Shown: positions 51,253 through 60,282, counted from the stretch's first letter. The stretch is 64,000 nt of DNA from Bosea sp. F3-2 (GCF_008253865.1 NZ_CP042331.1:5297501-5361500), one strand, 5' to 3'. Notes: generated from the letters alone by a model not told the origin. Translations and numbers: made by a program.

Positions 51253-51660
51253 CTAGTTCATGCCGCGAAGCCAGCGGAGCAATTCGCTGCAGGATCGTGG
51301 CCGGCCATCGTTGAAACGGCCATCCGTGCAAGGGTCGACAGGCTCGGGACGGTGGAATCTTTCGTCGAGGAACACTCCTCCGTCCCCACCTTCATCCAGC
51401 CATCTCAACAAGCCCTCGCAGTCACGAGGTTGCCCGTCGCTGAAACGGCCATCCTGGCAGGGATGCGCTTGATGCTGGGCAAAAATGTAAGGCCCAGCCT
51501 CTGGCGAAGGACGTTCAGGAGACATCGCGTTTAATTCTAGAGGTTTGTTCGCGTAACGGCTTGCGAGCGCCTGGCTGGCGTAGCCGATAGCGATACTCGC
51601 CAGGATCAGGGTGGAAAAGATCGCCATCCGCTTCTTCGATGATGTGATTGCGGGCCGCAT
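51253..51660 (-). CDS. Exported or membrane-anchored protein with two copies of a Cys motif
   Basis: Protein of 135 residues. A hydrophobic helix (MAIFSTLILASIAIGYASQA, residues 12-31) acts as signal or anchor. The rest contains two near-identical 22-residue units. Unit 1 reads PCQDGRFSDGQPRDCEGLLR then WL; unit 2 reads PCTDGRFNDGRPRSCSELLR then WL. Each has two cysteines 13 residues apart that could form a disulfide. The spacer between is acidic. I know no named family; the symmetry suggests duplication of a small binding or structural unit. It stands alone on the minus strand. Confidence 0.75.
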   Translation of the reverse strand: MRPAITSSKKRMAIFSTLILASIAIGYASQALASRYANKPLELNAMSPERPSPEAGPYIFAQHQAHPCQDGRFSDGQPRDCEGLLRWLDEGGDGGVFLDERFHRPEPVDPCTDGRFNDGRPRSCSELLRWLRGMN

Positions 51661-51824
51661 CGGATTGATCGCCTTCTCACGCGGGGTAGGTCGCGGAGTT
51701 TTGGCGGCCTCGATTGCGCCAGCATGGCGCTTGTTCGGTTCATTTTGAATATGGGTGTCGGTTTTTATTTAGTTGGCTATTGAAAACGAGGCGGCGAATT
51801 CACACGCCATTGGAGGACAATGCG

Positions 51825-53183
51825 CTACGGGGCCAGGACGGGAAGACAGACCGTCATGCGCGCGCCGCCTGTCGAGCTTTCGCCTGCAGCAATCCGCCCG
51901 CCATGCAGCTCTACAATCTGCTGGGCCAGATGAAGTCCTAGGCCACTCCCGCGCGAGCGCGGCTTCAATCGATGAAAGGGTTCAAAGACGCGATCGCGTT
52001 CCGAGATGGGAATGCCGGGGCCGTCGTCGCAGACTTCGATGGCCCCGGAAGGGCAAACGCGAATCCGGATTGTTCCGCGCCTGCCGCCGTGATCCACGGC
52101 ATTCTGGATGAGATTGGCCAGCACCCGTTCCAGTGCTCCTTCGTCGCCCTGGACAACAGGGTCGACCTCTTCGGATTCGAAATCCAGCTCGTATCCAGCA
52201 GCAAAGACGAGGGGAGCCATGTCGCTGATGACGCGCTTCGCCAGCCGACGTATCGAAATGGGGGCGACGGCCTTCACCTCGCGACGCAAGAGCTCGAGAT
52301 CCAGCAATTGCTCGGTCAGGACGGTCAGCCGCGTCAAATCCGCCGCGAGCTGCGCGCGTTCCGGGATTGGCGGCAGGCTGGCGACGCGCGTGTCCAGGAT
52401 AGCGATCGGCGTTCTGAGTTCGTGCGCAGCATCCGCCAGAAAGCGCTGGTAGCGATCATAACCCTCATCAAGCCGACGCAGTGCCTCGTTGATCGCGCTG
52501 ATGAGCGAGGCGATCTCGGGCGATGTTCCCGCCGTGTCCAGTCTGACCCCTCGCTGGCCGATATCGATGAGGGCGGCTTGCTTCTCGGCCTTGGCTATCC
52601 CGGCAACCGCGGTTCGTACGACCAGCGGTGTCGCGATGACGATGCCGAGGATCATGACCAGCGCTATCGGCAAGCCGATCTTGATGAAGACCAACGCTGC
52701 CCCGAGCGCCACGATGGCGAGGGAAGCGCGGCTTTCGGTTCCCGTCAGGATCTGGACTTCGCCTGCGGATGTCGTGACCTGGCGCATGCGCGCCTCGGGA
52801 CTTTCCATGGCCTCGCTATCGACGGTCGATCCAAAGCGGGCTTGCCCAACCCCGTCTAGCGAATCTGCAACCTGAGTGAACGGAGCGGGCACTTGTCCCC
52901 CGATCAGGCGATTGCCTTTCGCATCGCGAATGATGAACCAGAGATCGGGCTCCGCAGCGCGCAGGGCTTTCAGCTCATCGGTCTCGCGTAGGTGCAGCGC
53001 CCCGGATGCGTCACGCTCGATCGCCCGCTGGAGGGTTTCGATTGTCCGGTCGGCCGAGCGGAAGGAGAATAGATCGCCCCTCAGGAACAGGCCGAGCAGG
53101 ACGGCCAGCAGAATCGAACTCTGCAAGGCGATCAGGCGCCGGATGAGTTGGCCATTGAGGGAACGCCCGCCCTCCGACCTCAT
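51825..53183 (-). CDS. Two-component sensor histidine kinase (system A)
   Basis: Membrane sensor of 452 residues. TM1 is at about 16-34, a periplasmic domain of about 120 residues follows, TM2 is at about 155-190 and a HAMP-like linker precedes the H-box FLADAAHELRTPIAIL (H254). The ATPase has the N-box NLIQNAVDHG, G1 DDGPGIP and G2 GSGLGLHLAQQIV. It overlaps its response regulator gene by 4 bases (regulator first). It closely resembles the kinase at 56172-57536 in order, periplasmic motifs (LRETDELKALR against VRETPELIKLR) and H-box. Confidence 0.95.
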   Translation of the reverse strand: MRSEGGRSLNGQLIRRLIALQSSILLAVLLGLFLRGDLFSFRSADRTIETLQRAIERDASGALHLRETDELKALRAAEPDLWFIIRDAKGNRLIGGQVPAPFTQVADSLDGVGQARFGSTVDSEAMESPEARMRQVTTSAGEVQILTGTESRASLAIVALGAALVFIKIGLPIALVMILGIVIATPLVVRTAVAGIAKAEKQAALIDIGQRGVRLDTAGTSPEIASLISAINEALRRLDEGYDRYQRFLADAAHELRTPIAILDTRVASLPPIPERAQLAADLTRLTVLTEQLLDLELLRREVKAVAPISIRRLAKRVISDMAPLVFAAGYELDFESEEVDPVVQGDEGALERVLANLIQNAVDHGGRRGTIRIRVCPSGAIEVCDDGPGIPISERDRVFEPFHRLKPRSRGSGLGLHLAQQIVELHGGRIAAGESSTGGARMTVCLPVLAP

Positions 53184-53875
53184 GTGCGCTCCATCAGCAT
53201 GTAGCCCACGCCGCGGATTCCGTTGATGACGACATCGGCCTCTGCATCGGAAAGCTTGCGGCGCAATCGCGAGATATGACTGTCCAGCGTGTTGGACTGG
53301 ACCTCGTCGGCAAGGCCGAAGACCGACTCCATCAAGGTTTCCCGCGTCACCATCCGCCCGGCCCGGCGCATCAGCGCCTCCAGCACGAGGAGCTCGCGCC
53401 GGGGCAAGTCGAAACGCATTCCCTCGACACGCGCCTCGCGATGATCGAGATCGAGCGTCAGCCGCCCGAGCCTGACAACCATCTGTCGAAGCTGCTCCGG
53501 GCGTCGCATCACGGCCCGTATCCGCGCCAGCAGCTCCTCGAAGGCGAACGGCTTCACGAGATAGTCGTCCGCCCCGCCATCAAGCCCGGCTACGCGGTCG
53601 GGCAAACGCCCCCGCGCGGTCAGCACGATCACTGGAACGCGGATATCGCGGCGGCGCAGTTTGGCAATGAGCGACAGACCGTCCCCATCGGGCAGACCGC
53701 GATCAAGGATCACCGCGTCATAAGGGGAGGTTGCAGCCATATCGAAGGCGACATCGAGCCCATCCGCGTGGTCAGCAAGGATGTCGTGACGACGCAAGGC
53801 GGACTGCAAGGCTGACGCCATCTCCGGCTCATCCTCGACCAGCAAAAGCCGCACCAATCCCTCCTCTTCGGCCAA
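53180..53875 (-). CDS. OmpR-family response regulator (system A)
   Basis: Regulator of 231 residues. The receiver has the acidic pair in VEDEPEM, the phosphoacceptor D58 (VILDRGLPDGDG), T in VLTARG and K in YLVKPF. The C-terminal winged helix (LDLDHREARVEGMRFDLPRR to SHISRLRRKLSDA) binds DNA. It resembles the regulator at 57533-58207 strongly. It is divergent from a phospholipid-methyltransferase-like gene with 117 bp between them, so that gene is a candidate target. Confidence 0.95.
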   Translation of the reverse strand: MAEEEGLVRLLLVEDEPEMASALQSALRRHDILADHADGLDVAFDMAATSPYDAVILDRGLPDGDGLSLIAKLRRRDIRVPVIVLTARGRLPDRVAGLDGGADDYLVKPFAFEELLARIRAVMRRPEQLRQMVVRLGRLTLDLDHREARVEGMRFDLPRRELLVLEALMRRAGRMVTRETLMESVFGLADEVQSNTLDSHISRLRRKLSDAEADVVINGIRGVGYMLMERT

Positions 53876-53992
53876 CCTATCCTGGCTCCTGCCTCAGTCA
53901 GCTTGCGCCAACATGGCGCTTTTGCGCCGTGCGGCCGTCAACCGCTGCGATCAGACGAGGTTGACCCTTACGACTGATGGCTGCGAACCCTG

Positions 53993-54637
53993 ATGAAGAC
54001 GACCATGTTTTTCCTGAGCCAATGGCTGGCTGCTCCCCTGCGGACGGCAGCCATCGCCCCCTCCAGTCATTCCTTGGCGAGGCTTATGACGCAAGAAATC
54101 AACGAAATGACAGGCCCGATCGTCGAACTCGGGCCAGGAACGGGTGTGTTCACGGACGCCCTGCGCAACCGCGGCGTCCCGGAAAGCAGCCTGACCCTGG
54201 TCGAATTGAATCCTCGATTTGCAGCGTTGCTGCGCCGCCGCTTTCCTTGTGCGCGGGTGCTGGAGATGGACGCCGCCGAGCTGGGCGGAGATGCCAAACT
54301 CGCGAGCGCCGAGGCTGGAGCTGTCCTGAGTGGATTGGGGCTTCCTTCGATGCCGGCTCGGCAGGTTGCCAGCATTCTACGCGGGGCATTTCGGTGCTTG
54401 CGGCCCGGTGGGGCCTTCTATCAGTTCACCTACGGCCCCCGCTGTCCGATCTCGGAGCAGATTCTGGACAGCCTCGGCCTGACGTCGGAGCGAATAGGGG
54501 GAACCTTCCTCAATCTGCCGCCCGCCGCTGTGTACCGGATCAGTTGCAAGATGGGGGTGGGCCTCGACGGAGCTGAGCAGGCAGAAGCGCAAACAATTGT
54601 GCCGTTCAGCGAGAAGAGGGCCGTCTCAGGCTGTTGA
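53993..54637 (+). CDS. Phospholipid N-methyltransferase-like protein (PmtA type)
   Basis: SAM-dependent methyltransferase of 214 residues. The N-terminal FLSQWLAAPLRTAAIAPSSH matches membrane-associated PmtA enzymes. The SAM loop is PIVELGPGTGVFTDAL (about 42-57). LTLVELNPRFAALLRRRFP and LSGLGLPSM (in place of the usual VSGLP) follow. PmtA makes phosphatidylcholine from phosphatidylethanolamine in three steps. It is divergent from response regulator A and convergent with the patatin gene. An rRNA-methyltransferase-like enzyme of the same fold is the main alternative. Confidence 0.82.
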   Translation: MKTTMFFLSQWLAAPLRTAAIAPSSHSLARLMTQEINEMTGPIVELGPGTGVFTDALRNRGVPESSLTLVELNPRFAALLRRRFPCARVLEMDAAELGGDAKLASAEAGAVLSGLGLPSMPARQVASILRGAFRCLRPGGAFYQFTYGPRCPISEQILDSLGLTSERIGGTFLNLPPAAVYRISCKMGVGLDGAEQAEAQTIVPFSEKRAVSGC

Positions 54638-54681
54638 GCCTGCACCTTGGCGCCCGATTTGGATGAGTTCCGCGATCGGGA

Positions 54682-56061
54682 TCATCGCGCGGCGATAATC
54701 CGGCGGTACTGGAGATTGGCCACGAGAAGGCGGCGCCCGAGGCCGGAGAGGAAATCGACCTCGTCGGCCTTGAGCGAAAGCTTGTTGTGCAGCTGGAGAA
54801 TGCGGGCTCTCGTCTCGGGTTCGCGTATGTCAGCCAGGGACAGCCTGACGAACTTGATCTCGAGCTTGTCGCAATCCTGCGTTTGCATGGCATCGCAACG
54901 CCAGCGGATCAGGCGTTCCCGCCAGCGCCTGGTCTCCTCCTCCAGCCTGTCGAGGCTGGCCCGGCTTGAGTTATCGACCATCGCATCGATCGAAGCCGTG
55001 ATGGCGTCCAGGGCGCCCGGACCGTCCGTTGTCGTCGACATGTCGCCGCCAACGCGCAGCGAGGCGTCGGCGACGATCACGATGATGCGTCTGACCTCCC
55101 GCGCGGTCGCCACCGGGAGCGGCGACGGTGCCGGTCGGCGCATCGACCTCATGAGGTTTCGGGCGGCCAGATTGTCGACCAAGCCACCATCGAGCAGCTT
55201 GAGGTAGCGCAAGTCAGGAGCTGTTGCGTAACGAGCCTGCGTTTCCTGAAGATGGGATATGACCGCCGAGCCCGTTGCCGGCGTCGCTGGGGCGCCCGAT
55301 GCAAGCGGACAAACCGGGTTGAAGTTTTCCAGCACGACCGGCGCAAACAAGACCGGCACGGCTGCCGACGCCGCGACGGCATGAGACAGGGGAAAGGTGG
55401 TGTAGTCGCTGCAGATCGTGCGGAAGCTCTCGCGATCGAAGGAGAAGGGTGCCCGATTATAGAGGTCCGTCGCGTGCAGCAGGAGGCGCGGCCCTCCCGT
55501 ACGTTCGAGGTCGCCGAGCGTTGCACCGTGGTAGAGATGAGCATCGAGCCAGGCCGCCAAGCCGGTGAGGTCATTGATGCCACCGCGATAGCCGCGCAGC
55601 AGATTGTCCGGTGTGATGGCGGTTCGCAGCGACGCTTCAGGATCCTGGTCGAGGTAATCGCGCTTGAAGGCCGGTATCCCCGACGGACCATGCAAGGCGA
55701 GATAGGCCGCCAGCATGCCGCCGCCTGAAACGCCGGCCACCACTGCAATATCGTCGGCGAGCGTCCGCCCGGTTTCCTCAGAGGCCGGTTGTTCGGCCAG
55801 CGTCGACAGAACGCCGTATCCAAAGGCGGCAGAACGGGCTCCTCCGCCCGACAGAGCCAGCATGACTGCAGTCGTTCCTGGACGCGCGGTTGATGAGCGC
55901 GGGCGAGCCGACGCCGTGATTTCCGTCAAGGGCAGGTTCGAGGGGAGATTGGAGGGGCTGGCGCAAGCAGTCAGGCCGACCGACAATGCGGCCGTTCCCA
56001 GAACCTTGCGTGCCTTCTTCCAGTAGCCGGCAGTCGACTGGCTTGGCGGCTTGAGAACCAT
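54682..56061 (-). CDS. Patatin-like phospholipase, probable lipoprotein
   Basis: Protein of 459 residues. A lipoprotein-type signal ends LSVGLTAC (Cys at about 33). The catalytic pattern is the oxyanion loop LSGGGARSAAFGYGVL, nucleophile S in GVSGGGMLAAY and the Asp in DGGLVDN, the Ser-Asp dyad of patatins. The C-terminal 130 residues are helical and charged. It is probably anchored to a membrane facing the periplasm, where it could cut phospholipids. It lies between a PmtA-like gene and two-component system B. Confidence 0.88.
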   Translation of the reverse strand: MVLKPPSQSTAGYWKKARKVLGTAALSVGLTACASPSNLPSNLPLTEITASARPRSSTARPGTTAVMLALSGGGARSAAFGYGVLSTLAEQPASEETGRTLADDIAVVAGVSGGGMLAAYLALHGPSGIPAFKRDYLDQDPEASLRTAITPDNLLRGYRGGINDLTGLAAWLDAHLYHGATLGDLERTGGPRLLLHATDLYNRAPFSFDRESFRTICSDYTTFPLSHAVAASAAVPVLFAPVVLENFNPVCPLASGAPATPATGSAVISHLQETQARYATAPDLRYLKLLDGGLVDNLAARNLMRSMRRPAPSPLPVATAREVRRIIVIVADASLRVGGDMSTTTDGPGALDAITASIDAMVDNSSRASLDRLEEETRRWRERLIRWRCDAMQTQDCDKLEIKFVRLSLADIREPETRARILQLHNKLSLKADEVDFLSGLGRRLLVANLQYRRIIAAR

Positions 56062-56171
56062 ACGGGCGCCATCTCCACGCCCGCCGTCTTCTCTTGTTGT
56101 GACGCCCAGGCCGCGGAGATCTCGCTTTGCTCGATTATCTCAGCATTATGCCCGGCCTGAGCCTGAGGCGT

Positions 56172-57536
56172 TCAGGTCGGCATCGGCAAGCTCAGGCGGA
56201 AACAGGTTCCGCACGGTCGATCCAGAATGGCGATGGCGCCGCCGTGCAGCTGGACAATTTCCCGCACGAGATGAAGCCCCAGGCCAGCGCCCCGATCCTG
56301 ATGGGCGAGGCGGGAGAAGGGCTCGAAGACCCGCTCACGCCGTTCGGCTGCGATCCCGGGGCCTTCATCGATCACATCGATGATCCGCTCGCTCCCGACC
56401 GAGATGGTGATCGTGCCACGCCGGCCGCCATGCTGGATGGCGTTCTGCACCAGATTGACAAGCACCCGCTCGAGCCCCGCAGCGTCCCCGACGACGTCAA
56501 CCCGTTCGGCTTCGGTGTCGAAGGCGAGCGCGTAGCCGGCGTTGATGGCGAGTGGTGCAAGATCGATGGCGACGCGCCGGCCGATCGCGACGAGGTCGAG
56601 CCTGACGAAGGCGTTGGGGGCACGTTCCAACCGCTGCAGATCGAGCAACTGCTCGGCCATCACGGCGAGCCGGGCAATATCCTCGAGCAGCCGGGTGCGT
56701 TCCATGGAGCCCGGCAATGTCTCAAGCCGGGTCTGCAGGATCGCGATCGGTGTCCGCAACTCATGAGCGGCGTCGGCGAGGAAGCGCTTCCGCCGGGAAT
56801 GCCCCTCGTCCAGTCGTTGCAGGGCGCGATTGACCGCATCGACCAGCGGCGTGACTTCGGTCGGCGTCAGCGCTGTCGGGAGACGGGTGCCTTGGCGGTC
56901 GATGTCGATCCGCTCCGCCTCCGCAGCAACGGTTCCGAGCCCGCCCAGCGCCCGGCTGACCACCATCGGCGTCGCGATCAGGGTCGCCAGGGCCATGACG
57001 ACAAGCGCCGGCAATACGAAGCTCGCGAAGATGACGAGCACGCTCTGGATCAGCCAGCGGAGCGGCGCCTCGCCTCCGGGACCGGTCACGACCTGGATTT
57101 CACCAGCCGCGCTCCCGACCCAGCGCATCTGGGCGTTCGGGCGCGGCGGGGCCCCCCAATTCCAGCCCATGCGCGCATTGCCGATCCCGTCCAGCGCATC
57201 GCCGATGCGTGCGAAGTGCGATGGTGGAGAGCCCTCGATCAGCTGGTGCCCCTGCCGATCGCGCAGGATGTACCAAAGACCTGGCACTGTCGTGCGCAGC
57301 TTGATCAGCTCCGGCGTCTCGCGGACCGCCAGACCGCCATTGGCGTCGCGCAACACCGCGTTCTTCAGCGCGTCGATCGTGACGTCTTCGGATTCGAAGT
57401 TGAGGAGGTGGCCACCGAGATAGAGCGCAGCGATGATCGACACGATCAGCAGGGACAGCAGCGCCGCCTGCAGCGCGAGAAGCCGACGGATCAGCCGCCA
57501 CTTCAGCGAATGGGCACGCGGTGCCGGAAAGGTCAT
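56172..57536 (-). CDS. Two-component sensor histidine kinase (system B)
   Basis: Membrane sensor of 454 residues, parallel to system A. TM1 is at about 16-40, the periplasmic domain (about 45-160) is followed by TM2 at about 162-192, a HAMP linker, then the H-box FLADAAHELRTPIAIL (H258). The N-box is NLVQNAIQHGG, G1 DEGPGIA and G2 GAGLGLHLVREIV. Cytoplasmic parts are nearly superposable on 51825-53183, whereas the periplasmic parts differ more. It overlaps its regulator gene by 4 bases. Confidence 0.95.
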   Translation of the reverse strand: MTFPAPRAHSLKWRLIRRLLALQAALLSLLIVSIIAALYLGGHLLNFESEDVTIDALKNAVLRDANGGLAVRETPELIKLRTTVPGLWYILRDRQGHQLIEGSPPSHFARIGDALDGIGNARMGWNWGAPPRPNAQMRWVGSAAGEIQVVTGPGGEAPLRWLIQSVLVIFASFVLPALVVMALATLIATPMVVSRALGGLGTVAAEAERIDIDRQGTRLPTALTPTEVTPLVDAVNRALQRLDEGHSRRKRFLADAAHELRTPIAILQTRLETLPGSMERTRLLEDIARLAVMAEQLLDLQRLERAPNAFVRLDLVAIGRRVAIDLAPLAINAGYALAFDTEAERVDVVGDAAGLERVLVNLVQNAIQHGGRRGTITISVGSERIIDVIDEGPGIAAERRERVFEPFSRLAHQDRGAGLGLHLVREIVQLHGGAIAILDRPCGTCFRLSLPMPT

Positions 57537-58207
57537 GCCGCCCGCTTCAGCAGATAGCCGATGCCTCGGATTCCGTGAATTTCGAGCCCCGCCCCGGCAT
57601 TGCTCAGCCTCCGGCGCAGGCGAGAGATATGCATGTCGAGCGCGTTCGACTGGATTTCGTCGTCGAAGCCGTAGACGGCCTCTTCCAGTGTCGTGCGCTG
57701 GACAGCGCGGCCATGGCGGCGCAGCAGGCTCTCCAGCGCCAACAGCTCTCGCCGCGGCAGATCGAGGGCCTGCCCATCCACGCTTGCGCTGCGATTGCGC
57801 CAGTCGAATTCGAAACGGCCGAGGCGCAGGAGATCCGGCGCCAGCTCGACCGATCGGCGCAGCACGGCGCGCAACCGCGCGAGCAGCTCATCGATCACGA
57901 AAGGCTTGGCCAGGTAGTCGTCGGCGCCCGTATCGAGCCCCTCGACTCGCTCTTCGATGTCGCCGCGCGCGGTCAGGATGATGACGGGAGCGGGCAGCTT
58001 CCGGGCGCGTATGCGGGGAAGCAGATCGAGCCCGTCGCCATCAGGCAGGTTGCGATCGAGCAGCACCGCGCCATGAACGCCGGCCGCGATCGCTTCCTCG
58101 CCGTCGGCCAAAGTGGTGACATGGTCGACGACCATGTCATGTTGCGCGAGAGCCGTGCGCAATGCACTGGCCATCTCCGGTTCGTCTTCGACCAGAAGAA
58201 TGCGCAT
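57533..58207 (-). CDS. OmpR-family response regulator (system B)
   Basis: Regulator of 224 residues. Receiver: VEDEPEM, phosphoacceptor D51 (VLLDRNLPDGDG), ILTARGD and YLAKPF. The C-terminal winged helix contains LDLPRRELLALESLLRRHGR and MHISRLRRRLSNAGA. It shares most motifs with 53180-53875. A third related pair is not visible. Upstream lies a 490-base gap with two repeat elements. Confidence 0.95.
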   Translation of the reverse strand: MRILLVEDEPEMASALRTALAQHDMVVDHVTTLADGEEAIAAGVHGAVLLDRNLPDGDGLDLLPRIRARKLPAPVIILTARGDIEERVEGLDTGADDYLAKPFVIDELLARLRAVLRRSVELAPDLLRLGRFEFDWRNRSASVDGQALDLPRRELLALESLLRRHGRAVQRTTLEEAVYGFDDEIQSNALDMHISRLRRRLSNAGAGLEIHGIRGIGYLLKRAA

Positions 58208-58398
58208 GCCGGGTCCTCAGCGGCCGCGCATGAGCGAGGTGCCTGCATCCGGCTTGCGGGTGGTGGAAGGCGCTGACGGCTGCAGCATAGGATGGGCTTC
58301 GCGTCGGGCTGAATTTTGCCCGATATCGACCCCGATGCTTGCCGCAACATTGCCGAGCAAGGGGATTCCGGACTGCTCGCGAACCGATGGCCCCTAGA

Positions 58399-58540
58399 GC
58401 GTTTTCCGATCAGTCTGAACCGTCATTGCGAGCGCAGCGAAGCAATCCAGGAGGACGTAGAGCCCGGCGGCCCCTGGATTGCTTCGTCGCTTCGCTCCTC
58501 GCAATGACGGCTTTTGCGATCCAACCTGATCGGAAAACGC
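58399..58540. repeat. MITE-like palindromic element, copy 2 (perfect 15-bp terminal inverted repeats)
   Basis: 142 bp. Both ends are exactly GCGTTTTCCGATCAG in inverted orientation (58399-58413 and 58526-58540). Inner inverted arms include CCGTCATTGCGAGC and GAAGCAATCCAGG, leaving a short central loop. Copy 1 (32077-32225) is in the opposite orientation. There is no clear target-site duplication. Confidence 0.85.
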
Positions 58541-58573
58541 ACTCGTGCGTGTTGTGTTTTAGCGGAAACGGTC

Positions 58574-58672
58574 CCGTCATTCCGGACAAGCCGCGATAGC
58601 GGCGCCGATCCGGAATCCATCATAGGGCTCGGCGGCCTACGATGGATCCCGGGTCAAGCCCGGGATGACGGC
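58574..58672. repeat. CGTCATCCCGGG-type palindromic element, copy 2
   Basis: About 99 bp. It starts CCGTCATTCCGGAC, has the inner arms GGAATCCATC and GATGGATCC, and ends GGGATGACGG. Its right half, reverse-complemented, matches the left half of 36821-36920. It lies 34 bases after the MITE-like element and just downstream of the flavoprotein gene, with no gene in between. Confidence 0.75.
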
Positions 58673-58698
58673 GTGTTTCCGCAGAAAATCAGCGACCC

Positions 58699-60282
58699 CT
58701 AATAGACGTCAGCCTGGTAGCGCCCTGCCTTCCGCAACGAGGCGACATAGGCGATCGCTTCCTCGCTGGAGCGATCGCCATGTTCGGCGACGACATCGAC
58801 CAGCGCGCGCTCGACATCCTTGGCCATGCGCTTGGCATCGCCGCAGACGTAGAAATGCGCGCCCTGTTCGAGCCATGACCAGAGTTCGCTGCCGCGCTCG
58901 CGCATGCGGTCCTGGACATAGACCTTCGCGCCGGCATCGCGCGACCAGGCGAGCGTGAGATTGGTGAGGAAGCCCGCATCCTTCATCGCCTGCAGCTCGT
59001 CTTCGTAGAAGAAATCGCAGGTGCGGCGCTGATGGCCGAAGAACAGCCAGTTGCGGCCCGGCGCCTTGGTCGCCTGCCGGTCGTGCAGGAAGGCGCGGAA
59101 GGGCGCGACGCCCGTGCCGGGGCCGCACATGATGACCGGCGTTGCCGGATCGGCCGGGAGCCCGAAGCCATGGGCACGCTGGACATAGACCGGCACCTTG
59201 TCGCCGGGCAGCGCCCGTTCGGCGAGGAAGGTCGAGGCCACGCCCCAGCGCGGGCGCGAGCCGATCTTGTAGCGCACCGCATCGACCGTCAGCGTGATGC
59301 GGCCGGGCGTGGCGTGGTGCGACGAGGAGATCGAATAGAGCCGCGGCTGGAGCGGATCGAGCGCCTCGACGAAAGCCTCTGCCGAGAGCCGCGCCTGCGA
59401 GAATTTGTGCAGCGTGCCGAGCACGTCGAGCCGGTCGAGATCTCCATCGGGATCTTCCCCTGCCGCAAGGCGCCTGGCCTTGGCGCGGGCCTCCCCGCCG
59501 GTGACGTAGGAGATGAGCTGGAACAATGCGTCGGGGGCCGGGCCGAGCGCGCAATCGGCCACCAGCTTGTCACGCAAGGACTTGCCGCCGATCTCGGCAT
59601 CCGGCCGCGCGCCCAGGAGAGCGATGACTGCATCAACGAGGCGGGGGTCGTTCTGGGCGGCGATGCCGAAAGCATCGCCGACGACATAGTCGAGCCCGCA
59701 TTCCGAGAGGTCGAACTCGACGTGCCAGGTCTCCTTCTCGGAGCCTTGGCCATTGAGTTTGCGGCGCGAGAGAAAGGTTGCGAGCGCGGGGTTCTCGCGG
59801 CAGCGCCCCTTCGGCCCCAGCTCCGCGGGTGGTGTGGCTTCAGTGGGAGTGGTCGGGGCAGAAGCGCCGGGCTCCTCCACCAGCGCCTTGATCTGGCGCA
59901 GCGTCTCCTTGCCGCCGGGCGCGCAGAGATTGAGACGCCCCTCGGCTCCGGAGGCGATGGCGGCGGAATAGGTTTCGCAGACATAGCCGCATTGTCCGCA
60001 ATCCTGCTGGGCCATGGCGGCGTAGAGCCGGCGGGGCAGGGGCTTGCCCTCGGCCAGCTTCATGCGCTCTGCCATTTCCAGCGAAGGATCGTGCCAGGGC
60101 GCCCCGTCCTCGGTCTCGGCCATGACGGCGGCGTTCTCGGCCGGCGACAATGCGGTCACGCCGGCATTGTCGAGCGAAAGCAGCCCTGCGAAGAAGCCGT
60201 TCAGCCAGGAGCGCTGCTCCTCGCTGAAGGGCGCGGTTTCCGGCAGAACCTGGACGATCGGGTTCGGGCTCTGGACGGTCAT
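58699..60282 (-). CDS. CysJ-like FAD/NAD(P)H reductase subunit with an N-terminal Fe-S domain
   Basis: Protein of 527 residues that probably delivers electrons to the NirA-type reductase encoded just upstream. The C-terminal 360 residues are a CysJ/CYPOR-type reductase: FAD site RLYSISSS, SHVA-like region, NAD(P)H motifs GPGTGVAPFRAF and FFGHQRRTCDFFYEDE, then YVCGDAKRMAKDV. The usual N-terminal flavodoxin domain is absent. In its place is a cysteine motif, DCGQCGYVCETYSAAI with C95, C98, C102 and C120 (LNLCAPGG), resembling the Fe-S domain of RnfB-type proteins. It overlaps nirA by 4 bases. Confidence 0.88.
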   Translation of the reverse strand: MTVQSPNPIVQVLPETAPFSEEQRSWLNGFFAGLLSLDNAGVTALSPAENAAVMAETEDGAPWHDPSLEMAERMKLAEGKPLPRRLYAAMAQQDCGQCGYVCETYSAAIASGAEGRLNLCAPGGKETLRQIKALVEEPGASAPTTPTEATPPAELGPKGRCRENPALATFLSRRKLNGQGSEKETWHVEFDLSECGLDYVVGDAFGIAAQNDPRLVDAVIALLGARPDAEIGGKSLRDKLVADCALGPAPDALFQLISYVTGGEARAKARRLAAGEDPDGDLDRLDVLGTLHKFSQARLSAEAFVEALDPLQPRLYSISSSHHATPGRITLTVDAVRYKIGSRPRWGVASTFLAERALPGDKVPVYVQRAHGFGLPADPATPVIMCGPGTGVAPFRAFLHDRQATKAPGRNWLFFGHQRRTCDFFYEDELQAMKDAGFLTNLTLAWSRDAGAKVYVQDRMRERGSELWSWLEQGAHFYVCGDAKRMAKDVERALVDVVAEHGDRSSEEAIAYVASLRKAGRYQADVY

